Numbered from the stretch's first letter, positions 1-9,811 are shown. The stretch: 64,000 nucleotides of DNA from Tessaracoccus aquimaris (GCF_001997345.1 NZ_CP019606.1:3224001-3288000), one strand, 5' to 3'. The notes: generated by a model from the sequence alone, not told the origin. Translations and numbers: made by a program.

Positions 1-1013
1 CCCGGGTGAGCAGCCAGGCGTGGAAGAAGGCCGTGCGCGCCAGCTTCGACGAGTTCGTCGACCCGGAGAAGCGCGGCGTGCGGACCTTGCGCGTGATTGA
101 ACTCCTCGTCGATCGGATGAAGGAGATGAAGGTCGACCTGCCAGTGGACGAGATGGTCGCCCGCGCCGTCAAGGTGGTCGGCGCGCTGGGGCTCAAGACC
201 GAGAAGCCCCGGGTCAAGAAGGATGAGCCCGAGAAGATCGAGCGCTCCCAATACCTGATCTTCTTCAGCCGTCACCAGCTCGACCGCTTGGCCGAGCTGG
301 CGGCTACGGCCGAAGGAGCGGTCACGAAGCGCGATGCCCAGCAAGCGGCAGACACGGACCACGGCATCGATGTGAGCCTATTCGGCCGCATGGTCGCCGA
401 CTCGAAGGACCTCAATGTCGACTCGGCGGTGCAGGTCGCCCACGCCATCAGCACCCATGCGGCGGAGACCGAGGCCGACTACTTCACGGCCGTTGACGAC
501 TACAAGCTCGACGAGGACGACGCGGGTGCCGGAATGATCGGCACCATCGAGTTCAACTCGTCCACGCTTTACCGGTTCGCCACCGTCAGCCTCACCGAGC
601 TGTTGCACAACCTCGGCGATGTCGGTCTCACCGCCGAGGCGGCGGCGGCCTTCGTGCAGGGCTTCATCGTCTCGATGCCCACCGGTAAGCAGAACACCTT
701 TGGCAACAACACGTTGCCAGACGCCGTCCTTGTGCAGCTGAGGGAGGGTCGCTCGGTGAGCTACGTGGGTGCGTTCGAGGCTGCCGTGGAGGCCGACGGC
801 GGCTACGTCCGTCCCTCGGTGGACGCGCTGGCTAAGCACGTGACGGAGCTTCAGAAGAGCTTCCTCGACTCGGCGGCCGTCTCGCTCGTGACCCGAACGG
901 CAAACGCCGGTGTCGCCTTGGATCAGTTGGGTGAGGTGGTCTCGCTGCTCGAGCTCGTCGACCGCTCCCGCGAAGCCGCCGCCGCGGTGCTTGCCGATCA
1001 GGCGTCCTCGTGA
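1..1013 (+). CDS. cas7e: Cas7e (CasC/Cse4), Cascade backbone subunit, 5' end off the window
   Basis: Cas7e subunits polymerise along the crRNA to form the backbone of the type I-E Cascade complex. The reading frame is open from the first bases: the first full codon (3-5) is Arg and the GTG at 6 encodes the Val of the family motif R-V-S-S-Q-A-W-K. That motif normally sits about 35-40 residues into Cas7e, so the true start is left of the window and GTG 6 is not the start. The visible 335 residues include the expected 'GTIEFNSSTLYRFATV' segment and the motif 'GFIVSMPTGKQNTF'. The stop overlaps the cas5e start by four bases (GTGA), so the genes are translationally coupled. Family assignment is firm. 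Confidence 0.95.
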   Translation, partial: RVSSQAWKKAVRASFDEFVDPEKRGVRTLRVIELLVDRMKEMKVDLPVDEMVARAVKVVGALGLKTEKPRVKKDEPEKIERSQYLIFFSRHQLDRLAELAATAEGAVTKRDAQQAADTDHGIDVSLFGRMVADSKDLNVDSAVQVAHAISTHAAETEADYFTAVDDYKLDEDDAGAGMIGTIEFNSSTLYRFATVSLTELLHNLGDVGLTAEAAAAFVQGFIVSMPTGKQNTFGNNTLPDAVLVQLREGRSVSYVGAFEAAVEADGGYVRPSVDALAKHVTELQKSFLDSAAVSLVTRTANAGVALDQLGEVVSLLELVDRSREAAAAVLADQASS

Positions 1014-1696
1014 CCGTGCTGCTGCTCCGGCTCGCCGGACCGCTGCAATCGTGGGGTGACTCCAGCCGGTTCACTGTCCGCTCGACCCGGCACGAGCCAA
1101 CCAAATCCGGGGTGCTCGGGCTGCTTGCCGCCGCGCAGGGGCGTCGCCGCACCGACAGCATCGAGGACCTCCTCCAGCTTCGGTTCGGCGTTCGTGCCGA
1201 CCAACCTGGAACGGTGGTGCGCGACTTCCACACGGCTCACGACCAGGCCGGCGCGTCGATGCCGCTGTCACACCGCTACTACCTTTCGGATGCGGTTTTC
1301 GTGGCGGGTATCGAGGGGGAGCAGGCACTGCTTGAGGCGCTTCTGGCCGCCGTGGAACGGCCCGAATTTCCCCTCTATTTGGGTCGCCGCGCCTGTCCTG
1401 TCGAGGGGAAACTGGCCCTCGGACTGAGGGAAGGCGGGTTGGACGACGCATTGTCGACCGAACCGTGGCAGGCCGCCCCGTGGCACCGCAAGCGGATGCC
1501 GACTGTCGTCACCCTCGATGTCCACACCGACTCGGCGCCAGAAGCTCCGGGCGAGGACGTACGTGACGTGCCTCTGAGCTTCGATCCCTCTCGTCGCGAG
1601 TATGGCTGGCGAACGGTCGCCTCATCCGCGATCCAGTTGCGAAACGACGTTGGTACCGACGAGCCGGATTGGCTCGCTGCACTTGGAGATGGCTGA
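1010..1696 (+). CDS. cas5e: Cas5e (CasD), Cascade subunit capping the crRNA 5' handle
   Basis: In type I-E systems Cas5e holds the 8-base 5' handle of the crRNA and contacts Cas8e and the last Cas7e. The 228-residue protein begins with 'LLLRLAGPLQSWGDSSRF', the typical Cas5 N-terminal beta strand with the G-P-L-Q-S-W motif, followed by 'PTKSGVLGLLAAAQGRRR'. 'YLGRRACP' lies near residue 125. The GTG start overlaps the cas7e stop (GTGA) and the TGA stop overlaps the cas6e ATG, so the gene sits in a tightly coupled operon. Length is normal for the family and I see no damage. Confidence 0.95.
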   Translation: MTVLLLRLAGPLQSWGDSSRFTVRSTRHEPTKSGVLGLLAAAQGRRRTDSIEDLLQLRFGVRADQPGTVVRDFHTAHDQAGASMPLSHRYYLSDAVFVAGIEGEQALLEALLAAVERPEFPLYLGRRACPVEGKLALGLREGGLDDALSTEPWQAAPWHRKRMPTVVTLDVHTDSAPEAPGEDVRDVPLSFDPSRREYGWRTVASSAIQLRNDVGTDEPDWLAALGDG

Positions 1697-2373
1697 TGTT
1701 CCTTAGCGAGTTCGACATCAACGGGGGGCGTCGGTCCGCCCGGCATCTGCTGGCCTCGCGCGAGCGGCTGCACGCGGCCGTGCTCGGCTGCTTTCCGCCC
1801 GGTCAGTCGAGTGACGGTGAGTCTCGCGCGCTCTGGCGCCTTGACGTCAGCTCGAGCCACGCGATCAAGCTGCTGCTCGTGAGCGGCCTGCGGCCCGACT
1901 TCACGGCCCTCAACGAGCAGGCGGGCTGGAACACGGGCGCCCCGGCGCGAACCGCCAACTACGACGGTTTCCTGGAGCGCCTGACCCCCGGTCAGTCGTG
2001 GCGGTTCCGCTTGGCTGCCAACCCTGTCCGGTCGCTTCGTGCCGAACCGGGGGCCAGGGGTCGGCGGGTTGCGCACGTGACCGCGACCCAACAACGCGAC
2101 TGGCTGATCGAGAGGAACGACGCACTTGGTGTGGAGTTCCCGCTCGATGCGGTGGGCGCGGCGGCCGTCTCTGTCACGAAGCGCGAGACGGTGCGGTTCA
2201 CGCGTGGATCCGCGGCAAAACCGGTCACGCTGTCGATCGCTCAACTCGACGGGGCACTGACAGTGGTCGATCCCGACCGGTTACGGGCCGCGCTCGCTCG
2301 TGGCATCGGACCTGCGAAGGGATACGGCTGCGGCCTCATGACGTTGGCTCCCATGGGCCGAACCGAGGGGTGA
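1696..2373 (+). CDS. cas6e: Cas6e (CasE/Cse3), crRNA-processing endoribonuclease
   Basis: Cas6e cuts the pre-crRNA in each repeat at the 3' base of the hairpin, leaving the 8-base handle, and stays bound in Cascade. An in-frame ATG at 1696, overlapping the cas5e stop as TGATG, gives 225 residues starting M-F-L-S-E-F-D-I-N. A longer frame from 1669 lies inside cas5e and is not needed. Known Cas6e proteins use a histidine near residue 26; here His26 is present ('RERLH'). The glycine-rich RNA-binding loop 'GIGPAKGYGCGLMTLAP' is at the C terminus as expected. Its substrate would be the array at 3711-9398, whose repeats hold a CCCCGC/GCGGGG hairpin. Confidence 0.94.
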   Translation: MFLSEFDINGGRRSARHLLASRERLHAAVLGCFPPGQSSDGESRALWRLDVSSSHAIKLLLVSGLRPDFTALNEQAGWNTGAPARTANYDGFLERLTPGQSWRFRLAANPVRSLRAEPGARGRRVAHVTATQQRDWLIERNDALGVEFPLDAVGAAAVSVTKRETVRFTRGSAAKPVTLSIAQLDGALTVVDPDRLRAALARGIGPAKGYGCGLMTLAPMGRTEG

Positions 2374-2376
2374 GGC

Positions 2377-3324
2377 ATGAAGCCGATTCCTGGGTCGCGG
2401 CCGGCCGAAGTGCAAGAGCTGGCCCGGGCTCAGGACCGGCTCAGCTTCATCTACCTTGAACGCTGCCAGATCCACCGCGAGTCGAACGCGATCACCTCTA
2501 CCAGCGACAAGGGTGTCGTTCACATTCCGGCCGCCATGATCGGTGCCCTCCTCCTCGGCCCGGGAACCAACATCACGCACCAGGCGATGATGCTGCTCGC
2601 CGACAGCGGCGCCACAGCGGTGTGGGTTGGCGAGCATGGTGTGCGCTACTACGCTCATGGTCGGCCGCTGGCCCGTAGGACGCGACTGCTTGAGCTTCAG
2701 GCGGCGGCGTGCGTGAACCGCGACGAGCGACTCAAGGTAGCTAGGCGCATGTATGAGTTGCGATTCCCCGACGAGTCGGTCGCCACGGCAACGCTCAAGC
2801 AACTCCGGGGACGTGAAGGCACAAGAGTTCGACAGGCCTACCGCGACGCGGCCGAAGACCATGGCGTGACGTGGGATAAGCGCAGCTACAAACCCACCGA
2901 GTTCGAGGCCTCGGACCCGGTCAATCAGGCGCTCACGGCGGCAACCTCCTGCCTCTACGGGGTCACCCATGCCGTCATCGTGGCGCTCGGCCTCGTCCCC
3001 GGTCTCGGCTTCGTCCACACGGGGCAAGACCGATCCTTCGTCTACGACGTCGCCGACCTGTACAAGACCGAGATCGCCGTCCCGATCGCGTTCGAGATGG
3101 CCGCTCAAGCTGGCGATGATCTCCCCGGTGAGACTCGCCGGGCGATGAGAGACGAGATTCACGCACGACGACTGCTTACCCGTTGTGTACGTGACATCCA
3201 CACGGTGCTCGCGGCGTCAGGTGACCCTGACGACGGATACGGATGGGACATCCTTGAACTCTGGGATGAGAGCGGTGAGAGCATCTTGGCTGGGCGCAGT
3301 TGGGGAGATGAGCCAGATTGGTAG
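2377..3324 (+). CDS. cas1: Cas1e, CRISPR integrase
   Basis: Cas1 and Cas2 form the integrase that inserts new spacers at the first repeat. The 315-residue protein carries the type I-E signatures. 'LLLGPGTNITHQAM' is in the N-terminal beta domain. In the alpha domain are the metal-binding candidates Glu in 'LRGREGTRVR', His in 'GFVHTG' and the Asp pair in 'SFVYDVADLYK', equivalent to the E. coli Glu141/His208/Asp218/Asp221 set. The ATG follows the cas6e stop by three bases with GGGGTGAGG just upstream. The stop overlaps the TTG start of cas2. All visible catalytic residues are kept, so the protein should be active. Confidence 0.96.
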   Translation: MKPIPGSRPAEVQELARAQDRLSFIYLERCQIHRESNAITSTSDKGVVHIPAAMIGALLLGPGTNITHQAMMLLADSGATAVWVGEHGVRYYAHGRPLARRTRLLELQAAACVNRDERLKVARRMYELRFPDESVATATLKQLRGREGTRVRQAYRDAAEDHGVTWDKRSYKPTEFEASDPVNQALTAATSCLYGVTHAVIVALGLVPGLGFVHTGQDRSFVYDVADLYKTEIAVPIAFEMAAQAGDDLPGETRRAMRDEIHARRLLTRCVRDIHTVLAASGDPDDGYGWDILELWDESGESILAGRSWGDEPDW

Positions 3325-3701
3325 TCATTGTCTTGTCGAACTGCCCAGAAGGGTTGCGCGGCCACCTCACCCGATGGCTCCTCGAGGTGAGCCCCGGGGT
3401 CTTTGTCGGGCACTTGACCACGCGGATCCGAGACCACCTTTGGCTTCGGGTCCTAGAAATGTGCAAGGACGGCCGGGCCATCATGATCTTTGGAACCAAT
3501 GGCGAGCAGCGCCTCGGGTTCAAGGTCCACAACCACAGCTGGGAAGTGGTTGATGTCGACGGGGTCTCGTTGATGCGCCGTCAAGAGGGCGGGATGAAGA
3601 CCCTATGCGTCGAGGATGGAGCGCCGCCTCGCGTGCGCGTAGGTCGCGCCGCTAGGGTACAAGAGGGCTCGTATCGACGCTTCTTGGGACGTTTGCCCTA
3701 G
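3318..3701 (+). CDS. cas2: Cas2e, CRISPR adaptation subunit with a C-terminal tail abutting the array
   Basis: Cas2e is the dimeric core of the Cas1-Cas2 integrase. The start is TTG at 3318, seven bases inside cas1; no ATG or GTG fits the conserved N terminus 'VVIVLSNCPEGLRGHLTRW'. The body ('SPGVFVGHL', 'DGRAIMIFGTNGEQ', 'WEVVDVDGVSLMRR') is typical. At 127 residues it is longer than E. coli Cas2 (94). The last ~30 residues end in 'EGSYRRFLGRLP', which resembles the basic tail of other actinobacterial Cas2e proteins. The stop is nine bases before the first repeat, so the array leader must lie within this tail or be nearly absent. Confidence 0.93.
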   Translation: MVVIVLSNCPEGLRGHLTRWLLEVSPGVFVGHLTTRIRDHLWLRVLEMCKDGRAIMIFGTNGEQRLGFKVHNHSWEVVDVDGVSLMRRQEGGMKTLCVEDGAPPRVRVGRAARVQEGSYRRFLGRLP

Positions 3702-3710
3702 TCAATAGGT

Positions 3711-6700
3711 GTCCCTCCCCGCCAAGCGGGGGTGAGCCCACCGCATCCACGGACGTGGCAGCCGTCGTTGGGTCCCTCCCCGCCAAGCGGGGGTGAGCCC
3801 AAGGTTGGGGTGGTGAAAGGGCCTGTCGGGAGGTCCCTCCCCGCCAAGCGGGGGTGAGCCCCGGCCGAGCCGGTCGGGGTCGAGGTCGACGCGGTCCCTC
3901 CCCGCCAAGCGGGGGTGAGCCCGCGGCATCGTAGGAGGCCCAGACGAAGAGCCGGTCCCTCCCCGCCAAGCGGGGGTGAGCCCTGGCGAAGGCACTCGTG
4001 CCGATCCTTGGGGCCGTCCCTCCCCGCCAAGCGGGGGTGAGCCCGCCGAGGCGTCGTGGATCATCAGCATCGACGAGTCCCTCCCCGCCAAGCGGGGGTG
4101 AGCCCCGTCCGCAAGATTCTGGGCGTGTCTGCCTGAAGTCCCTCCCCGCCAAGCGGGGGTGAGCCCGGTCATGGTCTTTCTCCTTCGGTAGCTGTCAAGT
4201 CCCTCCCCGCCAAGCGGGGGTGAGCCCCGTCCTTGCCTCCCCTGGTCGCTCCAAGGTGGGTCCCTCCCCGCCAAGCGGGGGTGAGCCCGCGGACAGGCCC
4301 GCGAGCCGCACGCGCTCGTTGTCCCTCCCCGCCAAGCGGGGGTGAGCCCGCGGCTTGCTCGACGAGCTTGCCGTCGAAACCGTCCCTCCCCGCCAAGCGG
4401 GGGTGAGCCCCAGCACTCATAGGAGAGACATGACCGACTATGGTCCCTCCCCGCCAAGCGGGGGTGAGCCCATGGGACGGGAGGCCTCGACCTGCGGACC
4501 GCGGTCCCTCCCCGCCAAGCGGGGGTGAGCCCCGAAATAGGAGGCCCTCATGGCCCACATCACCGTCCCTCCCCCCAAGCGGGGGTGAGCCCCGGTGGTC
4601 GTCACTTATTTCTGCCAGCCCCATGTCCCTCCCCGCCAAGCGGGGGCGAGCCCCAGGCCACACCGGCAAACCCCGACTGTCGCCGGTCCCTCCCCGCCAA
4701 GCGGGGGTGAGCCCTGTCTGACCTCGCTGCCAAGCTCTCCCGCATGGTCCCTCCCCGCCAAGCGGGGGTGAGCCCCCTCGACGAGGTCGCCGGGGTCGAG
4801 GATCAGGGTCCCTCCCCGCCAAGCGGGGGTGAGCCCTCGACGACCGCGTCCCAGTTCATGACAAGTGCGTCCCTCCCCGCCAAGCGGGGGTGAGCCCTCG
4901 AGGCCGAAGCAACCGCCGCCATGGAGGCGGTCCCTCCCCGCCAAGCGGGGGTGAGCCCCGCCGTTCTGATGACCGCACGCACCGAACTGAGTCCCTCCCC
5001 GCCAAGCGGGGGTGAGCCCTCGGCGGCCCTCAGCGGCACCTTCCCCTCGGCGTCCCTCCCCGCCAAGCGGGGGTGAGCCCCGCCGCGATGGTCAATGACA
5101 CGATCCCGAGCTGTCCCTCCCCGCCAAGCGGGGGTGAGCCCCGTCCTTGCCTCCCCTGGTCGTTCCAGGGTGGGTCCCTCCCCGCCAAGCGGGGGTGAGC
5201 CCAACCATGGGCACCTACACCCACCCCAACAGCAGTCCCTCCCCGCCAAGCGGGGGTGAGCCCCGCACTTTGCGTGACCCCACGTAGAGCGTCCGTCCTT
5301 CCCCGCCAAGCGGGGTGAGCCCCAACGCTGACCGCCTCCTCCGGGCCAGTCTCAGTCCCTCCCCGCCAAGCGGGGGTGAGCCCGGGTCGTCGGAGTCGTG
5401 GGACCACACGACCGGGTCCCTCCCCGCCAAGCGGGGGTGAGCCGCGGACCAGCCCACGGCGGTGACGTTGCCCAGGGTCCCTCCCCGCCAAGCGGGGGTG
5501 AGCCCGATTCCCACGATCAAGCCGACGGCAAGACCGAGTCCCTCCCCGCCAAGCGGGGGTGAGCCCTCCTCGTCGAGGACGCGGAGGCCGCGACGCAGGT
5601 CCCTCCCCGCCAAGCGGGGGTGAGCCCGGAGGGTCTCAGCACCCAGACAAGCGACGAGCGTCCCTCCCCGCCAAGCGGGGGTGAGCCCTCTTCGTGATGT
5701 GGCGTAAGGCGGTGATCGCGGTCCCTCCCCGCCAAGCGGGGGTGAGCCCGAAACCGTGCGGTTTGCCGTGAAGCCGAGCGGGTCCCTCCCCGCCAAGCGG
5801 GGGTGAGCCCACGCGCTCGGGCGTGCTGAGTGACACGTCGGTGTCCCTCCCCGCCAAGCGGGGGTGAGCCCCGCACCGACGCGCCCGCGCCCGCGACGAT
5901 CGCGTCCCTCCCCGCCAAGCGGGGGTGAGCCCGGCAATCAGGGATCGGATCGGTCTTAAGGGACGTCCCTCCCCGCCAAGCGGGGGTGAGCCCCCCGAGG
6001 ACGAAGAGGCGTGGGACCTCCTCAAGTCCCTCCCCGCCAAGCGGGGGTGAGCCCCAGCGACGAGTTCGACTTCGGCCATGCGGTCCGTCCCTCCCCGCCA
6101 AGCGGGGGTGAGCCCTTACCGGAAGCGTCATAGGCCTTGATGCCCAGGTCCCTCCCCGCCAAGCGGGGGTGAGCCCGCTGAGGATCTACTGGCAGGCCCG
6201 CGCACCTTGTCCCTCCCCGCCAAGCGGGGGTGAGCCCAGGGCCTCCGTGTCCTCGCCGAGCAGGGCCACGTCCCTCCCCGCCAAGCGGGGCTGAGCCCAC
6301 CTATGCCGCGATGGAGAATGGCTCAACCGTGTCCCTCCCCGCCAAGCGGGGGTGAGCCCTGGATCCGCAGCTACCTACCCGACGCACCCCGGTCCCTCCC
6401 CGCCAAGCGGGGGTGAGCCCTCGACGCCATGGCGGAGCACTACCGCTACGGCGTCCCTCCCCGCCAAGCGGGGGTGAGCCCCGACGCCACGCCGCCGCCG
6501 CCGACCTCACCAAGTCCCTCCCCGCCAAGCGGGGGTGAGCCCCAACGACATCGGCACTCTTGTCGACCCCGCCGGTCCCTCCCCGCCAAGCGGGGGTGAG
6601 CCCGTGAGCGACGACAAGCCGAGGCGAAGGCCGTGGTCCCTCCCCGCCAAGCGGGGGTGAGCCCACTCTTTGAGTTGAGGTTCAATCTGTCCGAACGTCC

Positions 6701-9398
6701 CTCCCCGCCAAGCGGGGGTGAGCCCTCGGCGCGTACCTCGCGCCCCCGGTGCTCTCCGTCCCTCCCCGCCAAGCGGGGGTGAGCCCGGCGACCGCTTCGA
6801 TCACCGGAAGTTGCGCGGGTCCCTCCCCGCCAAGCGGGGGTGAGCCCGTCGAGGACGTGCCGCCGGACGTGTGGGTGAAGTCCCTCCCCGCCAAGCGGGG
6901 GTGAGCCCCAGCCGGGCCGATACACCCGCCCGAGCGCACCGTCCCTCCCCGCCAAGCGGGGGTGAGCCCATCACGATGGGGGCGTGTCCTAGTGGCGCGG
7001 TGTCCCTCCCCGCCAAGCGGGGGTGAGCCTACCGTCAAGGGGCGCGCCAACCGCGCCTACATGTCCCTCCCCGCCAAGCGGGGGTGAGCCCGAGCGCCAC
7101 AGCAGCACCAGCCGCAGCGCCAGGTCCCTCCCCGCCAAGCGGGGGTGAGCCCTTCGCGGAGAAGGAGGGCTTGCCGCCAATGACGTCCCTCCCCGCCAAG
7201 CGGGGGTGAGCCCTCGACAGCCACCACCCCGGCCCCCACGCATCGGTCCCTCCCCGCCAAGCGGGGGTGAGCCCGGCGAGCAGATGATGAGGACGATGCA
7301 GCCCCAGGTCCCTCCCCGCCAAGCGGGGGTGAGCCCGGGTACTCGTCGGTCACTGCCCCGGCTGCCGAGTCCCTCCCCGCCAAGCGGGGGTGAGCCCGGT
7401 GGTCAGAGGACGGCGGGCGCGTCGCGTTCGTCCCTCCCCGCCAAGCGGGGGTGAGCCCGCGACCATCTGCGGCTTGGCGACGTTGGGCAGGTCCCTCCCC
7501 GCCAAGCGGGGGTGAGCCCACACCGGCTCCGCCACCGCAGCGCCTAGCTCAGTCCCTCCCCGCCAAGCGGGGGTGAGCCCGCCACCGCGGACGTACGGGA
7601 CCGGGACGCTGCGTCCCTCCCCGCCAAGCGGGGGTGAGCCCCACAGCGGATGTGCGGTAGAAGTATCTCTCCTGTCCCTCCCCGCCAAGCGGGGGTGAGC
7701 CCTTCGACCACCTCGTGAGCGTGATGGACCAGATGTCCCTCCCCGCCAAGCGGGGGTAAGCCCGTGTCGAGGTCAAAGTTCGCGGGGTCACGCGGGTCCC
7801 TCCCCCGCCAAGCGGGGGTGAGCCCGGCTGGCACGTCCACATTCACGGGATCTTGTTCGTCCCTCCCCGCCAAGCGGGGGTGAGCCCGCCAGCAGGATCG
7901 CGTCTCTCTGATCGTCCGGGTCCCTCCCCGCCAAGCGGGGGTGAGCCCCTTCTTCAAGCCCGAGCGTGTCCCCGCCGTCCGTCCCTCCCCGCCAAGCGGG
8001 GGTGAGCCCCCCCACCCTTGACCGGGTGGGGGTCCAAAGCTGTCCCTCCCCGCCAAGCGGGGGTGAGCCCGGCGGCGCGTCGGGGTCGATGTTGCCGGCA
8101 ACGTCCCTCCCCGCCAAGCGGGGGTGAGCCCCGAGGCCCTCGAGTGTCTTGGCGAGCGCTTGGGTCCCTCCCCGCCAAGCGGGGGTGAGCCCTGACGCAG
8201 GAAGTGACGTCATGAAGTACGTCTGTCCCTCCCCGCCAAGCGGGGGTGAGCCCGTCCGCGGCGCGTACTCTGCCGCCGCCGATAGGTCCCTCCCCGCCAA
8301 TCGGGGGTGAGCCCGCGACCATCCATCAGCACTCTCAATCACATCGGTCCCTCCCCGCCAAGCGGGGGTGAGCCCACCGACGAGCACAAGCGCCGCCTCC
8401 GCATCATGTCCCTCCCCGCCAAGCGGGGGTGAGCCCGCCAGCAGGATCGCGTCCCTCTGCTCGTCCGGTCCCTCCCCGCCAAGCGGGGGTGAGCCCGCCC
8501 CCCAAGCTTGAAGGTTGGTCTGCTCACCGTCCCGCCCCGCCAAGCGGGGGTGAGCCCGAGTTGGCGACCACCCTCGGCGCTGGCCTGAAGTCCCGCCCCG
8601 CCAAGCGGGGGTGAGCCCGAGCTGAAGATCTTCCGGCACCCACTCCCGCAGTCCCGCCCCGCCAAGCGGGGGTGAGCCCGGCGACCGGATGCGAACCCAC
8701 ATCCATCGTTGGTCCCGCCCCGCCAAGCGGGGGTGAGCCCGCCCACGGAATCACCGCAGCCGCCGAATAGGTGTCCCGCCCCGCCAAGCGGGGGTGAGCC
8801 CATGGCGTCGGTGGGCAGGAAGCTGATGGTGCCGTCCCGCCCCGCCAAGCGGGGGTGAGCCCGTCTGCCCGGCGACGCGGGGCGAGGGGTACATGTCCCG
8901 CCCCGCCAAGCGGGGGTGAGCCCGCCACAACGTCGCCGCCCAGGGCTTCAACACCGTCCCGCCCCGCCAAGCGGGGGTGAGCCCCCTTCCCCTCAATAAT
9001 GGTGCAGGTAGTTGCCGTCCCGCCCCGCCAAGCGGGGGTGAGCCCCGACCTCGACAAGCGACCCGACGCCCGCGCAGGTCCCGCCCCGCCAAGCGGGGGT
9101 GAGCCCTGGTCGAGCAAGGGCTCGACCCGGACGATCCAGTCCCGCCCCGCCAAGCGGGGGTGAGCCCGGCACCCCACGATCCCCAGCGCGCCAGGATCGG
9201 TCCCGCCCCGCCAAGCGGGGGTGAGCCCGATGGGCCTGGGGCCACGGGCCTCGCGGCGCGGTCCCGCCCCGCCAAGCGGGGGTGAGCCCACGATCGTGGG
9301 GGACTGGTCGACACCGACCTCGTCCCTGCTCGCCCAGCGGGTGAGCCCGTGGGGAAGAACCTCGACGCACTGAACGTCCCCGCCAAGGGGTTGAGCCC
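3711..9398 (+). CRISPR. Type I-E CRISPR array, about 94 repeats and 93 spacers
   Basis: A 29-base repeat beginning GTCCCTCCCC and ending GCGGGGGTGAGCCC recurs every 61 bases with 32-base spacers. Each repeat holds a 6-bp hairpin CCCCGC-CAA-GCGGGG followed by GTGAGCCC, which would be the 8-base crRNA 5' handle; this gives transcription on the plus strand from the cas2 side. I count 92 full repeats from 3711 to 9289, then two decayed ones at 9322-9348 (27 bases) and 9376-9398 (23 bases), as expected at the old end. Single odd repeats include one with a deletion near 4564, 'GCGAGCCC' near 4625, 'GTAAGCCC' near 7735 and one extra C near 7797. The count is by period arithmetic, so one unit either way is possible. 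Confidence 0.97.
8529..9289 (+). repeat. Block of 13 CRISPR repeats sharing a T-to-G variant
   Basis: From 8529 to 9261 every repeat begins GTCCCGCCCC instead of GTCCCTCCCC (change at repeat position 6), 13 in a row. Left of 8529 the repeats I checked begin with T at this position. Because the first repeat is copied at each acquisition, a sharp boundary marks the moment a mutated leader-end repeat took over. It makes these 13 units the oldest, which agrees with the decayed repeats just to the right. Confidence 0.9.
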
Positions 9399-9460
9399 GA
9401 TCAAGCGCACGTGCAGCCCCGTCGGAGCTGCCCCTTCAGCAGAGCGAGGCTTGCCCAGCA

Positions 9461-9811
9461 CTAAGCCCCTGTATCGATCCTCGCGCGCTGCATCGTGCGG
9501 CGCACCTTCTCCGTCATCAGCTCGATAGCACGGCGGTCGTGGCCGCGGACGTGCTCCAGCGCCGCAAGTGCGGTGATGGCGACGTCGAGCAGTTCCTCCT
9601 CGACGTCGTGCATGGTGTGCGTGATGCCCTTGCGGGGGTTCTGGCCGGTCGCCCCGATGTAGGCGGCGACGACCTCGCCCGCCTCCTCGGTGATCTTGGC
9701 CAGCCGCGCCCAGGTCTGTGCCTCTGTCGGACGCGCCGCGTTGCCCTCGTCGATCCACCGGCTGAGGGTAGAGATGTACTCGGAGATCTCTGAGGCGGTC
9801 GGCACGGTCAT
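9461..9811 (-). CDS. MazG-like nucleotide pyrophosphohydrolase family protein
   Basis: A 116-residue all-helical protein with the MazG/dUTPase-like metal motif: 'ITEEAGEVVAA' in mid-protein followed by 'DVEEELLDVAITAL', that is EE-x-x-E then E-x-x-x-D. MazG-like proteins hydrolyse (d)NTPs to the monophosphate; the exact substrate cannot be read here. I chose the ATG at 9811, because the frame upstream does not look like protein and TAGCCT (9819-9824, minus strand) sits seven bases before the ATG, fitting a -10 box of a leaderless transcript. The gene lies 60 bases beyond the CRISPR array, transcribed toward it, and diverges from the XRE regulator. No link to CRISPR function is implied. Confidence 0.85.
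   Translation of the reverse strand: MTVPTASEISEYISTLSRWIDEGNAARPTEAQTWARLAKITEEAGEVVAAYIGATGQNPRKGITHTMHDVEEELLDVAITALAALEHVRGHDRRAIELMTEKVRRTMQRARIDTGA

Noticed and set aside
7981..8042. Spacer with an internal CCCCACCC/GGGTGGGG palindrome as a regulatory hairpin
   Set aside because: A 32-base spacer in normal register; the palindrome probably reflects the target (for instance a phage terminator).
3652..9370. Many long minus-strand frames across the array with repeating 'SPPLGGEG', 'LTPAWRGG' and 'HPRLAGRD' peptides
   Set aside because: They are translations of the CRISPR repeat in three rotating frames (the 61-base period shifts the frame by one each unit) with spacers between; no start signals or real composition.
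9461..9811. MazG-like gene as a CRISPR accessory
   Set aside because: It lies beyond the old end of the array on the opposite strand with its own promoter; proximity alone does not support a link.
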